Of a DNA stretch of 64,000 bases, positions 1 to 9,048 are shown in pieces. Origin of the DNA: Novosphingobium rosa NBRC 15208 (GTDB lineage Bacteria; Pseudomonadota; Alphaproteobacteria; Sphingomonadales; Sphingomonadaceae). How positions within the stretch are numbered: the first letter of the stretch is position 1; the number at the start of each line of letters is the position of its first letter. The stretch covers positions 1 through 64,000 of the forward strand of contig NZ_BCZE01000016.1 of NCBI RefSeq assembly GCF_001598555.1. The letters are read 5' to 3'. The notes beneath the pieces were generated by a model. That model made no database searches. It saw only the letters and a program-made list of their open reading frames with translations, and was not told the origin of the DNA. Both the position numbers and the translations under genes were made by a program.

Positions 1-93
1 CGCCCCTTGCACGCCGACCGGGAGAGGCGGCGGAATAGGCGAAAGATTGGCCTAACCAAAAATGGCTCAAGCGAGCCCCATAAGGACAACATC

Positions 94-1320
94 ATGGAGA
101 GAGGGCGCCGCATGTCGGTTTTTTCATCGCGCCACGCCCGATGGTGGATCATCGCTCTGGTGTCGCTGGGGACGGTGCTGAACTATCTGGCCCGGTCCAC
201 GCTTTCGACCGTGGCGCCTACGCTCAAGCAAGTGTTCGCCATGAGCACCGAGCAGTACAGCTATGTCGTCATGGCCTTTCAGGCGGCCTATACGGTGGCC
301 CAGCCACTGGCCGGGCTGGTGCTGGATGTGCTGGGCAGCAAGATCGGCATCGGCCTCTTCGCCGCCTGCTGGGGGCTGGCCAATATGGCCCATGCGCTGG
401 CCACGGGTTGGCCGAGTCTGGCGTTGTTTCGTGGGTTGTTGGGCGGGGCTGAAGCGTCGGCCATGCCAGGCGGCCTCAAAGTGGTGGCCGAATGGTTCCC
501 CCCGCGTGAGCGGTCGGTCGCCACCGGCTGGTTCAATATGGGCACCTCGATCGGCAATATGCTGGCGCCGCCGCTGGTCGCCTTTTGCATCCTGACCTGG
601 GGGTGGCGCTCGTCCTTTCTGATCACCGGAGCCATGAGCATCGTCTGGGCCGCGGCGTGGTTTGCGCTGTATCGCAAGCCCGAGGGCGCGCAGGCGCACG
701 CGCAGGCCGACCGGGCCGATGCCATGACATGGCGCGGCATCGTTGCGGAACGCCGGTTCTGGAGCATCGCCTTGCCGCGCTTTCTGGCTGAACCGGCGTG
801 GCAGACCTTCAACTTCTTCATCCCGCTCTATCTCACCTCGGTCTGGCATCTCGATCTTGTGCATGTGGCGATGTGGGCCTGGCTTCCTTTCGTTGCGGCG
901 GATCTGGGATCGGTGCTGGGCGGCTATGTCGCGGCCTGGCTGATCGGCGGGCTGGGATTGTCCGTCATCAACTCGCGCAAGGTGGTGGTCACGCTGGGCG
1001 CGCTGTTGATGGTGGGGCCCGCGAGCATCGGGCTGGTGCATAGCGCGCAGATGGCGATTGCGCTGTTCTGCATCGGCGGCTTTGCCCATCAGATGCTGTC
1101 AGGCGCACTGCTGACGCTGGCGGCCGATGTCTATCCCGGCCATGCGGTGGGGCGCGTGGCGGGGCTGGCTGGCTCTTCGGCGTGGATCGGGGGCTTTCTG
1201 TTCACGGCGCTCATCGGCCAAAGCGCTGACCGCTTCGGTTACGATCCGCTCTTTGCGGCGCTGGCCGGGCTCGATTGGCTGGGCGCGGGGATTCTCTGGC
1301 TGATGCTGCGCCATCGGTAA
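94..1320 (+). CDS. MFS transporter, hexuronate/anion (ExuT-like, ACS) family
   Basis: A 408-residue inner-membrane protein with about twelve hydrophobic segments. The first helix (WWIIALVSLGTVLNYLARSTL) and the pattern GGAEASAMPGGLKVVAEWFPPRERSVA-type loop after helix 4 are typical of the anion:cation symporter branch that imports hexuronates, glucarate or similar sugar acids by proton symport. I chose the ATG at 94 because AAGGA at 82-86 sits 7 nt upstream; the ATG at 112 also has a purine-rich AGAGAGGG before it and would give 402 residues. It precedes a TonB receptor on the same strand, so the pair could move one substrate across both membranes. The exact substrate cannot be read from the sequence. 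Confidence 0.8.
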   Translation: MERGRRMSVFSSRHARWWIIALVSLGTVLNYLARSTLSTVAPTLKQVFAMSTEQYSYVVMAFQAAYTVAQPLAGLVLDVLGSKIGIGLFAACWGLANMAHALATGWPSLALFRGLLGGAEASAMPGGLKVVAEWFPPRERSVATGWFNMGTSIGNMLAPPLVAFCILTWGWRSSFLITGAMSIVWAAAWFALYRKPEGAQAHAQADRADAMTWRGIVAERRFWSIALPRFLAEPAWQTFNFFIPLYLTSVWHLDLVHVAMWAWLPFVAADLGSVLGGYVAAWLIGGLGLSVINSRKVVVTLGALLMVGPASIGLVHSAQMAIALFCIGGFAHQMLSGALLTLAADVYPGHAVGRVAGLAGSSAWIGGFLFTALIGQSADRFGYDPLFAALAGLDWLGAGILWLMLRHR

Positions 1321-1433
1321 AGGAGGCGCATAACCAGCGCCTGACGTTTTTCATGAATGTGCGGAAGGCATGCCGACCGGAACACCCTATCTTATCCTCC
1401 CATGCGGGCGCTGCCATAAAAGTGCAAAGGTTA

Positions 1434-1456
1434 CTAACTAAACATGCGTTAGTTAG
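1434..1456. promoter_or_regulatory. Inverted repeat, likely repressor operator of the TonB receptor gene
   Basis: CTAACTAA (1434-1441) and TTAGTTAG (1449-1456) form a perfect 8-bp inverted repeat around a 7-bp spacer, ending about 7 nt before the ribosome-binding site of the receptor at 1477. A site in the 5' leader suits a repressor. The only local regulator of a suitable kind is the ROK protein at 6225; ROK repressors such as XylR of Gram-positives use palindromes rich in TTAGTT, so it is the favoured binder by inference. Confidence 0.55.
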
Positions 1457-1476
1457 ATCCGCCGGGAGGCTCCCTC

Positions 1477-4092
1477 ATGCTTTGTTTCCGTACCGCCCTT
1501 TTGTCCGCATCCGCCCTGTCGCTGGTGCCCTTGGCCGCCCAAGCCCGGACGTCTGAACCCCAGACCGCGACCGCCCAGAGCGATATCGTCGTCACAGGCA
1601 CCCGGGCCTCGATGGCAAAAGCGACGCAGATCAAGCGCGCCGCCACCCAGATCATCGACACCGTTTCGGCCAGCGAGATCGGTCAGCTGCCCGATTTCAA
1701 TGCGGGCGATGCGCTGCGCCGCGTCACCGGCGTCAACACGCTGACCTATCAGGGCGAGCCGCGCTTCGTGATCGTGCGCGGTTTCAATCAGGGCTATAAT
1801 GATCTGCTGGTCGATGGCTTCAGCTTGGCCGCCACCGACATCAACATGGGCATGACCACCACCAATGGCCGCCAGCTCTCGATGGAGGTGCTGCCCGCCA
1901 ACCTCGCTTCGCACATCGACGTGATCAAATCGGCCACACCCGAAACCGAGGGCAATTTCATTGGCGGTCTGGTCAATTTCGTCACCCCCAGCGCCTTCGA
2001 TTTCGCCAAACCCACCCTGTCGCTCTCGGTGAAAGGCGGCGAGGCGCTGGACAGCAAGGCCAATGGCGGCAATCACTTTGGCGGTCAGGCCGAGGTCGCG
2101 GGCGCAGCCCGTTTCGGCAGCGACCAGCAGTTCGGCCTCTACCTGTCGGGCACCTATTGGCGGCGCGACATCAATGTGGCGCAGGAGGAAACCGGCAGCA
2201 CGCGCAACTGGTACACCGCCGCAGGCACCGTCACCACACCCTATGGCGGCAACGGCTATGCCGTGCCCGCCAACCGCATCTATTACAACTATCGCAACAA
2301 GCGCGAGCGCTTCGGCTTTCAGGGCCGGCTCGACTGGCATGGCGAGAGCGCCAAGGCCTACATCGCCTCCTACTATTTCAACCAGCGAGAGAATTCCGCG
2401 CGCTACACCACCAATGCCGCCGTCGCCGCCACCGCCACGGACAGCAACCAGACGGCCACCAGCGGCACGCTGAGCAATGTCACCCAAACCGAGCAACTGG
2501 GCCGCTATCTGTGGAAGCGGCAGGTCTATGGGCTCTATGGGCGCGGCGATATGGAACTGGGCGGCGGCTGGAAGGCGGATCTCGGCGCCAGTTGGTCGCA
2601 CAGTTCGGTGAACAATCCGCAGATCGCGGATTCCTTCGCCCAGAGCAACATGGCCTTCAACTATGACACCAGCGGCATCGCCCCCACCTTCACGGCGGTG
2701 AACGCCGCCAATGCGGTGAATGCCAGCCTCTACAAGACCACCTCGCGCACGATGGAGACCTATTCGCTCTCCTCCAACCGCTATGATGTACAGGCCAACG
2801 TCGCCCGCAATGTCGAGGCCAGGGATCGCGGTTTCGGCATCAAGGCGGGGGCTCGCTTCAGTGGCACGCAGCAGGGCGTGGGCTATAACGGCACGACATG
2901 GTCGAACCTTGGCTACACGCTGGCCGGCGTGACCAATGGCACGGGCATCTGCGGCTATCAGTGCGATACGCCGATCCCGATGATCAGCGGCCCGGCTGCC
3001 GACAGCCTGTTCGCCCAATATGCCGGAAGCGCCACGGCCACGGTCAACACGGCGTCGAATGCGGGCGGCACCTATAAGGTCACGGAGGACATCTGGGCCG
3101 GTTACCTGCAGGGCCAGTGGCGCAGCGACCGCCTGCTGGTGGTGGGCGGCGTGCGCCTTGAGCAGACCCGCTTCGCCTCAAGCAGCACGCAGGCAACCAA
3201 TGGCGTCTACGCGCCCGTCGGCGCCGGCAAGAGCTATTTCGATGCGCTGCCCTCGGTGAATGTCATCCTCAACACCACCGAAAACAGCAAGCTGCGCCTC
3301 GGCGCCAGCATGAGCGTCGCCCGCCCGGCCTATAGCGCGGCGGCGCTGCATGGCGGCGTGCTGAACACCACCTCGTCCACGCCCACGCTCAGCACCGGGA
3401 ACCCGGATCTGGCGCCCCGCCGCGCCCGCAATCTGGACATTGCGCAAGAGTTCTATTTCGACCACGGCAAGGGGCTTTTCGCCGTCTCTGGTTTCTACAA
3501 ATGGATCAACAATGAGATCTATTCCTATGGCGCCTATCAGACCATCGCGGGCGTTTCGACACCCGTGCTGGTGACGCAGGCCCGCAACGCCACCGGCCTG
3601 ACCCGCGCCTATGGGCTGGAGGTGAGCGCCTCGCATGATCTCAGCTTCCTGCCCGCGCCCTTCGACGGCTTCGGGGTCAGCGCCAATGCCACCTTCTCGC
3701 GCGCCCATGTGCCCATCACGCTGAGCGACGGTTCGGTGCGGGTGATGAACAATCTGGCCGAGCAACCCGGGCGCATCATCAACGCCTCGATTTATTACGA
3801 CAAGGGCCGCGTGCATGGCCGACTGGCGTGGAACCATCTGGGCCGCCTCTGGGACGACCGCTATCCCAACCTCACGCCCAGCGGTTTCTACGCCAACCGC
3901 ATCCAGCAGCCGACCAACAATCTGGATCTGCAGCTCTCCTACGATGTGACGCGCCGCTTCACCGTCAGCTTCGATGCGCAGAACCTGACGGCGCAGGGCA
4001 TGAGCTATCGCTACGGCACCAATCAGGAGCTGCTGCAATCGGCCCTCAAGCTGCCGACGCAAATCCTCTTCGGCGCCAAGGTGAAGCTGTGA
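1477..4092 (+). CDS. TonB-dependent receptor, Caulobacter type
   Basis: An 871-residue outer-membrane receptor. A signal peptide ends near residue 23 (LAAQA), followed by a TonB box (DIVVTGTR, about residues 36-43), a plug domain with the GDALRRVTGVN and RGFNQGYNDLLVDG motifs, and a C-terminal beta-barrel ending in KVKL. The plug motifs are those of the Caulobacter-type receptors that commonly import plant-derived oligosaccharides and sugar acids. GGGAGG about 8 nt upstream supports the start. It is flanked by two MFS transporters and overlaps the next gene by 4 nt, so it is probably the first gene of a transport operon. The substrate is unknown. Confidence 0.92.
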   Translation: MLCFRTALLSASALSLVPLAAQARTSEPQTATAQSDIVVTGTRASMAKATQIKRAATQIIDTVSASEIGQLPDFNAGDALRRVTGVNTLTYQGEPRFVIVRGFNQGYNDLLVDGFSLAATDINMGMTTTNGRQLSMEVLPANLASHIDVIKSATPETEGNFIGGLVNFVTPSAFDFAKPTLSLSVKGGEALDSKANGGNHFGGQAEVAGAARFGSDQQFGLYLSGTYWRRDINVAQEETGSTRNWYTAAGTVTTPYGGNGYAVPANRIYYNYRNKRERFGFQGRLDWHGESAKAYIASYYFNQRENSARYTTNAAVAATATDSNQTATSGTLSNVTQTEQLGRYLWKRQVYGLYGRGDMELGGGWKADLGASWSHSSVNNPQIADSFAQSNMAFNYDTSGIAPTFTAVNAANAVNASLYKTTSRTMETYSLSSNRYDVQANVARNVEARDRGFGIKAGARFSGTQQGVGYNGTTWSNLGYTLAGVTNGTGICGYQCDTPIPMISGPAADSLFAQYAGSATATVNTASNAGGTYKVTEDIWAGYLQGQWRSDRLLVVGGVRLEQTRFASSSTQATNGVYAPVGAGKSYFDALPSVNVILNTTENSKLRLGASMSVARPAYSAAALHGGVLNTTSSTPTLSTGNPDLAPRRARNLDIAQEFYFDHGKGLFAVSGFYKWINNEIYSYGAYQTIAGVSTPVLVTQARNATGLTRAYGLEVSASHDLSFLPAPFDGFGVSANATFSRAHVPITLSDGSVRVMNNLAEQPGRIINASIYYDKGRVHGRLAWNHLGRLWDDRYPNLTPSGFYANRIQQPTNNLDLQLSYDVTRRFTVSFDAQNLTAQGMSYRYGTNQELLQSALKLPTQILFGAKVKL

Positions 4093-4880
4093 AAGACTCC
4101 ATCACCGGGCGCCGCAGCTTTCTCGCCGCAGGATCGGCGCTGCTCGCGGGGCTAAGCACCGTGGCGCGCGCCACATTGCCGGAACAGGGCACGCCCCCCG
4201 ATGTTGGCCGGAAGTTTTTCGCCGACGGGCAGGTGATGCCTTTCGCGGGCAACACCATCATCTGCCACCTGCCACAGCAAGGGCCGGACAGCGCGCCTTT
4301 CGACGCCTTGCTCGACATCTATCGCGCCCTGCCCGCGCGGAGCTGGGCGCGCAAGGTGGCGGTGCTGCCCCCCTCCAGCTATCACATGACGATCATCGGC
4401 GGCGCCAATGACAAGGAGCGCCGCCACCCCCTCTGGCCCGCCGACCTGCCTCTGGATATGCCCATGGCCGAGTGTGACCGCATTCTGGGCGAAAGGCTGC
4501 GCGCCTTCCGTCTGGGCGCAGAGGCTGGCCCCTACCGCATGCGGGTGAACCCTGAGGCCCCTTCCGCCAAGGAAGGCCCGCTGACCATGCGCCTGCTGCC
4601 CTTCGATGAGGCCGAAGAACGCAAGCTCAGACGCCTGCGCAATCGTCTGGCCGCTGTGCTGGGCATTGAGGATGCGGGCCATGATACCTATGGTTTCCAC
4701 ATCACGCTGGCCTATCAGTTCGCGGCGCTGACCAGCGCCGAGGATGCCGCCTGGCGCGCGGATCTGGCGCAATGGAAGCAGCAGATCATCGCCCGCGCGC
4801 CCGTCATCACGCTGGGGCCGCCGGAATATTGCCTGCTGGCGGATATGTTCGCCTTCAAGCGGCAATTCTATCTGGAGTAG
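4089..4880 (+). CDS. Tat-exported 2H-phosphoesterase-like protein (DUF1868 type)
   Basis: A 263-residue protein starting at GTG 4089, which overlaps the receptor stop codon as GTGA and indicates translational coupling. The N-terminus has a twin-arginine signal (GRRSFLAAGSALLAG), so the protein should be folded before export to the periplasm. Two H-x-T/S-like motifs, YHMTI near residue 99 and FHITLAY near residue 204, are the paired catalytic histidines of the 2H phosphoesterase fold (2'-5' RNA ligase, cyclic phosphodiesterase). Length and spacing suit DUF1868 proteins. A periplasmic 2H protein tied to a TonB receptor suggests hydrolysis of a phosphodiester or cyclic phosphate on the imported ligand, but this is inference. 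Confidence 0.7.
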   Translation: MKDSITGRRSFLAAGSALLAGLSTVARATLPEQGTPPDVGRKFFADGQVMPFAGNTIICHLPQQGPDSAPFDALLDIYRALPARSWARKVAVLPPSSYHMTIIGGANDKERRHPLWPADLPLDMPMAECDRILGERLRAFRLGAEAGPYRMRVNPEAPSAKEGPLTMRLLPFDEAEERKLRRLRNRLAAVLGIEDAGHDTYGFHITLAYQFAALTSAEDAAWRADLAQWKQQIIARAPVITLGPPEYCLLADMFAFKRQFYLE

Positions 4881-4947
4881 CGCCCCGGAGTCATCATTCT
4901 GTCACCTTCACACAGCAGGCGACAGCCTCTAGCAGGAAGGACAGGCC

Positions 4948-6213
4948 GTGGACGGACGATCAATAAGGATGCGGCCCCTGCTGCCACCTTTGTCGATGCC
5001 GCTGCGCCTGTTCCCGGCCTCGACACTAATGGTCTATGCGCTCGCCCATGCGGGCAAGACGTTGTTCTGGACCGTCAGCGACCTCTATTTCACATGGATG
5101 GTCATCACCGTGGGCGGGGTGGCGGCAGGCTGGGCGGGGCTGGGCATTGGCCTGTCGATCCTGATCGCGGCGGTGGCGGATTATACCGGCGGCCGCTGGC
5201 TGGGCGCGCGGATCACCGATGCGGCCATGGCCGCCCGGACGCAGTTTTTGGCCTGCCTCGCCACCGGGGCCGCGCTGCTGGGTTTCGCCATACTGGGCCT
5301 TGTGCGGCCCGAGGGGCTGGCGCTGGCGATGATCGCGGGGCTGATCCTCTTCCGCCTGACCTATGCCGGGCTGGACATCACGCAAAACGCTCTGCCCGCC
5401 CTGATCGCCACCAGCAAATGCGAAAGAGCAGCCTATGGCATGTGGCGGAACATATCGGGCGGCCTCGCGCGGATCGCGCTGAGCGCGGCTTTTGTCCCCC
5501 TGTTGATGCATCGTCTGCGTCAGGATCAGGCGCTGAATTTTCTGGCCATGGCGCTGGTGATCGGCGTGATGGCGAGCATCGCCGCCGCCTTGTTGCGTTT
5601 GCGGCTGGCGCAGGGCGTGACGCCATCGGCCGCTCCTCCCGCAATCCCGGCGTCAGCGGAAGAAAGACCGCGCCTCGGCCCGCTCACGCTGGCCATGGCG
5701 CTGGCCTCGCTGGGCATGACGCTGTTCCAGCAACTGGAACCCTTCTTTGCCGCCAGAGCGCTGGACCGCCATGCCGCCGCCACCTTTCTTACTGCGGGCG
5801 CGGTGGGCATGGTGGGCAGCCAGCCGCTCTGGCGCTTGCTGGCGCTGGGCCGCCATCGGCGCTGGACGCGCGGCAGTGTGATCGCTTCCTGTCTGGCCTG
5901 CGCGGGGCTGATGCTGCTCACCGGCGCCTATGGGCTGGGATGGGCGCTGGCTGCTGGCCTGTCCTATGGCCTGGCGGCGGGCGGGGTGACGCTGCTGCTG
6001 TGGATGGCCGCGCTCGATTGCCTGCCGCATCAGGCCATCGGGCGGATCAGCACGTTTTCGGCCAGCGCCAAGCTTGGGCAGGCGCTCAGCATCGGGCTGG
6101 GCTGCGCCATGCTGCAGATCGACGCTCCCATCGCGACGCTGGGCCAGATGATGGCGGGGGCGCTTGCGCTGGTGGCGCTCTCCATCCTCATTGCCAGAAC
6201 CCGCCAAGCCTGA
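4948..6213 (+). CDS. MFS transporter
   Basis: A 421-residue integral membrane protein with about twelve hydrophobic segments. The start is GTG 4948, chosen because AGGAAGGA lies at 4933-4940 just upstream. The loop between helices 4 and 5 (RLTYAGLDITQNALPALIA) resembles the GPH-like branch of sugar:cation symporters, where this region reads D-x-x-x-N-ALxP. It follows the receptor and 2H protein on the same strand and precedes the ROK regulator, so it is a plausible inner-membrane partner of the receptor at 1477. Having a second transporter in addition to the MFS gene at 94 suggests two related substrates or two products of one oligomer. Confidence 0.75.
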   Translation: MDGRSIRMRPLLPPLSMPLRLFPASTLMVYALAHAGKTLFWTVSDLYFTWMVITVGGVAAGWAGLGIGLSILIAAVADYTGGRWLGARITDAAMAARTQFLACLATGAALLGFAILGLVRPEGLALAMIAGLILFRLTYAGLDITQNALPALIATSKCERAAYGMWRNISGGLARIALSAAFVPLLMHRLRQDQALNFLAMALVIGVMASIAAALLRLRLAQGVTPSAAPPAIPASAEERPRLGPLTLAMALASLGMTLFQQLEPFFAARALDRHAAATFLTAGAVGMVGSQPLWRLLALGRHRRWTRGSVIASCLACAGLMLLTGAYGLGWALAAGLSYGLAAGGVTLLLWMAALDCLPHQAIGRISTFSASAKLGQALSIGLGCAMLQIDAPIATLGQMMAGALALVALSILIARTRQA

Positions 6214-6224
6214 CTAAACCGGCA

Positions 6225-7394
6225 ATGCCCAACCAACCATCGAGCTTCCACCCATCCATGCCGCTGCGTCCTTCTCCGCTTCCTGCCGAACCCTTTCGCG
6301 CCCTTTCCGCCAATGAGCGCATGGTGCTGGGCCTGATCCGCCGGCATGCGCCGATCTCCCGTGCGGAGCTGGCGCGACGCTGCGGGCTGACCATTCCCTC
6401 GATCAGCCGCATCGCCGAAGCGCTGCTGAACGATGGCCTGATCGCGGCGGAGGAAAAGGTGATGATGGGCCGCATGGGCCAACCCAGCCTGCCGCTGGTG
6501 CTGGCTCCCGATGCCGCCTTCGCCATCGGCGTGGCGGTGCGGCCCGACAGCCTGGTGGTGACGCTGAGCCACCTCTCCGGCGCGGTGCGCGCGCAGCTGC
6601 GCGAGTCTCTTGCCGATCCCGCGCGCGAGGCGGTCGAGCGTCGGATCGTCGATCTGGCCACCGGCCTGCTGGACGCGCATGGCGCCGCGCCGCGCCTGTG
6701 CGGCATGGGGATCGCGCTCTCGGGCTTTTTCCTTGAAGGGCAGGAGCAGATCAACGCCCCGCTGGGCATGGAAGACTGGGCCATAGACCGGCTGGAAAGC
6801 CTGATGCGCACCCGGATGGGCGTGCCGGTGGTGATCGAGAACGACGGCAATGCTGCCGCCATCGGCGAGCATGACCAGCGTGGCGCGGAGGCGCCTTCCA
6901 GCATGGCCTGCCTCTATGTGGATCGCGGGCTGGGCGGCGGCATGGTGGTGGACGGGCGGTTGATGCGCGGCGCGCATGGCAATGCGGGTGAATTCACCGG
7001 CATGCTGCCGCCCGAAACCCGTCCCCTGCGTCCCACGCTGGAACTGTTGCGGCGCATGCTGGAAGAGGACGGCTTGATCGTCCCGACCATTGCCGCCATG
7101 CTCGATCAGTTCGACGAGAGCTGGCCGACACTCGATCGCTGGCTTGATACGGTGACGCCGGTCACCAATGCCGTGTTTTCCGCCGCCGCTGCCCTCCTCG
7201 ATCCGCAGGAGGTGGTGATTGGGGGACGCATCCCGCCCGCGCTGGCGCGGCGGCTGGCGGACCGCGTGGCTTGTTACACGGTGCCGGTGCGGACCAAGGA
7301 CCGCCCTTTCCCGCGGATCACCGCGTCCCTGTCACGCGATGACACCGCGGCTTTTGGCGCCGGGATGATGTGCTTTCAGCGCTATCTGCTGTAG
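6225..7394 (+). CDS. ROK-family transcriptional regulator
   Basis: A 389-residue protein. Residues about 25-85 form a winged helix-turn-helix (SRAELARRCGLTIPSISRIAEALLNDGLI), followed by an actin-like ROK domain with the acidic VVIENDGNAAAIGEH motif and a glycine-rich segment (GLGGGMVVDGRL, GAHGNAGEF). The cysteine zinc-binding motif typical of many ROK sugar kinases is absent, which favours a sensor or repressor over a catalytic kinase. It starts 11 nt after the MFS stop; ATG 6225 and ATG 6258 are both possible and neither has a strong ribosome-binding site. It probably controls this uptake cluster, possibly through the inverted repeat at 1434-1456. Confidence 0.82.
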   Translation: MPNQPSSFHPSMPLRPSPLPAEPFRALSANERMVLGLIRRHAPISRAELARRCGLTIPSISRIAEALLNDGLIAAEEKVMMGRMGQPSLPLVLAPDAAFAIGVAVRPDSLVVTLSHLSGAVRAQLRESLADPAREAVERRIVDLATGLLDAHGAAPRLCGMGIALSGFFLEGQEQINAPLGMEDWAIDRLESLMRTRMGVPVVIENDGNAAAIGEHDQRGAEAPSSMACLYVDRGLGGGMVVDGRLMRGAHGNAGEFTGMLPPETRPLRPTLELLRRMLEEDGLIVPTIAAMLDQFDESWPTLDRWLDTVTPVTNAVFSAAAALLDPQEVVIGGRIPPALARRLADRVACYTVPVRTKDRPFPRITASLSRDDTAAFGAGMMCFQRYLL

Positions 7395-7425
7395 CGCAGG
7401 CCGCCCGGCGGTCAGGCTCTGATGA

Positions 7426-7845
7426 TCACCATCCGGTTGTTTCGACCTGATGGGCTGCCTTGAAGTCCGTGGCTGCCTTCTTCCCCTGGGCATTGTCGGG
7501 CAGTGCAATGTCGAAAACCCAGAACTCGTCGCCATCCTCGGCAACGTCGAGATCCCAGATGCTTTCGGGCCATGCGGCCTCATCTGTGATCAGTTTGAAC
7601 TTGGGATCGTTCTGGAAGGCATGAGCGAGGTGATCGCTCACCAGTCCGGCCAGCTCGTCGATATGGCCGACAAGATGCGTGACCGGCAGCATGTTGTCCG
7701 TCACCTCATCAATGAAGGTCTCGTAGAGCTTGGCGTAGGCGGCATTGAGTTCGGCGTCCTCATGGATGTCGGCCTCGGCCACCACCACGCGAAACTGCAG
7801 GGGATCATTGGCGTTCTGATAGATCTCATGAGCGGGCAGTGTCAT
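7426..7845 (-). CDS. Conserved hypothetical acidic protein
   Basis: A 139-residue soluble, acidic protein with no signal peptide or membrane segment and no motif I recognise. AGAGGA lies about 7 nt before the ATG on the minus strand, supporting the start. It is rich in D and E and in short helical stretches (DEVTDNMLPVTHLVGHIDELAGLVSD), which suggests a small cytoplasmic alpha-helical protein. It is convergent with the ROK gene, 31 bp away, and stands alone. A 14-bp palindrome CCATGGCGCCATGG lies about 107 bp upstream. No function is proposed. Confidence 0.65.
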   Translation of the reverse strand: MTLPAHEIYQNANDPLQFRVVVAEADIHEDAELNAAYAKLYETFIDEVTDNMLPVTHLVGHIDELAGLVSDHLAHAFQNDPKFKLITDEAAWPESIWDLDVAEDGDEFWVFDIALPDNAQGKKAATDFKAAHQVETTGW

Positions 7846-8022
7846 GGCATGTCCTCTGGCGGTGAATGCAGGCCGAAGCGGCGTTGCGCCTGCCTCCGAC
7901 GTGTCAGCAGACCTGTGATATCAAAACTTTGTCGCTTGCCTTCTAGGCCTTCCATGGCGCCATGGCCAGAGCCTAATGGCCGCTTCGGGCACGCGCCATG
8001 ATCGCGCCAGGCCGGTTGCCGC

Positions 8023-9048
8023 CTATGCGACCGGCTGGCGCGGCGGTTGGGTGCTTGAGCGTGCCACGATGTTGTGATGCAGAGAAACGGACTGCGCTTC
8101 AGAGATCGTGCCGTTCAGAATCCCCAGCAACAAGGTCACCATCTGACGGCCCATTTCAACCATGGGTTGATGGATGGTGGTGAGCGGCGGATTGCTGACG
8201 CTGGCGTAGCGCGTATCGTCAAAGCCGGTCACCGATATGTCCTCGGGGCATCGCAAGCCATGATGCCGCAGGGCGGAAAGGGCGCCAAACGCCTGTTCAT
8301 CGCTGGAACAGCAGATGGCTGTGGTTGCGGGGGCCTGAGCGAGCAGGTCTCGGGCTGCTCGCTCACCGGCTTCGATGGAGAAGTCGGTATGGATCATCGA
8401 CAGGGTTTCGGAGATTCTCAGCCGATGGGCGGCGCGCCTGATCCCGCTCATGCGTTCCCGCGCCGTGGGGCTGGTCGACGGGCCGCCGATGGCCGCGATG
8501 TCGCGATGGCCAAGCTCATAAAGATGCTCGATCATGTCCGATGTGGCCTGGGCATTGTCGATATGGACGCTGGAGATATCGAGCGGGCAATCAAATTCCC
8601 CACCGTTGATGATGGGCGCGCGTCCACCCATGTCCTCGGCCATCCGATACAGGGTGGGCGGCGCCTTGTGGCCCAGGAAAATCAGGCCATCGGCTTCGCG
8701 GCGCAGCAACATCGAGGCGTAAGCCTCCTCAATCGCGGGGTCCATGCGGGTGTCGCCGAGCAGGACCGAATAGCCGGCTGGCTGCGCCGCATCCTGAATG
8801 CCGCGCAGGACCATGCTGAAATATGGATTGGAAATATCGGGAACCGTGACGATGATCTTGCAGCTTTTGAGCGTTCTCAAGCTTTTGGCGGCAAAATTCG
8901 GCGCGTAGCCCAGCTCGTTGACAGCCGCCATGACCTTCATCCGCATCACGGGATTGGAGGCGTTCTGATTTGCCAGGATGCGCGATACGGTTGCCGTGGA
9001 AACGCCGGCGCGGGCGGCAACGTCTTTGATGGTGGTCATGAACTGCAT
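8023..9048 (-). CDS. LacI-family transcriptional regulator
   Basis: A 341-residue regulator. The N-terminal helix-turn-helix reads TTIKDVAARAGVSTATVSRIL, followed by the hinge (ELGYAPNFAAKSLRTL) and a periplasmic-binding-protein-like sensor domain (VPDISNPYFSMVLRGIQDAA; GFDDTRYASVSNPPLTTI). Start choice is uncertain: ATG 9048 and ATG 9039 both precede the helix-turn-helix and neither has a clear ribosome-binding site; longer forms add an unlikely basic tail. It is divergent from the TonB receptor at 9607, so it likely controls that receptor and perhaps the PQQ dehydrogenase behind it. A LacI-type palindrome at 9500-9513 lies between them. The inducer would be a sugar or sugar derivative. Confidence 0.88.
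   Translation of the reverse strand: MQFMTTIKDVAARAGVSTATVSRILANQNASNPVMRMKVMAAVNELGYAPNFAAKSLRTLKSCKIIVTVPDISNPYFSMVLRGIQDAAQPAGYSVLLGDTRMDPAIEEAYASMLLRREADGLIFLGHKAPPTLYRMAEDMGGRAPIINGGEFDCPLDISSVHIDNAQATSDMIEHLYELGHRDIAAIGGPSTSPTARERMSGIRRAAHRLRISETLSMIHTDFSIEAGERAARDLLAQAPATTAICCSSDEQAFGALSALRHHGLRCPEDISVTGFDDTRYASVSNPPLTTIHQPMVEMGRQMVTLLLGILNGTISEAQSVSLHHNIVARSSTQPPRQPVA

Noticed and set aside
1-93. Possible longer N-terminus of the first MFS protein
   Set aside because: The frame is open upstream to position 7, but the added residues are highly charged and the ATG at 94 has a good ribosome-binding site.
1453-3018. Long open frame on the minus strand opposite the first TonB receptor, 521 codons
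   Set aside because: Antisense shadow of a high-GC gene; low-complexity translation, no ribosome-binding site, no recognisable motif.
7952-7965. 14-bp palindrome CCATGGCGCCATGG upstream of the small gene at 7426
   Set aside because: Built from overlapping common GC-rich restriction-type palindromes and not placed at a recognisable promoter; likely chance.
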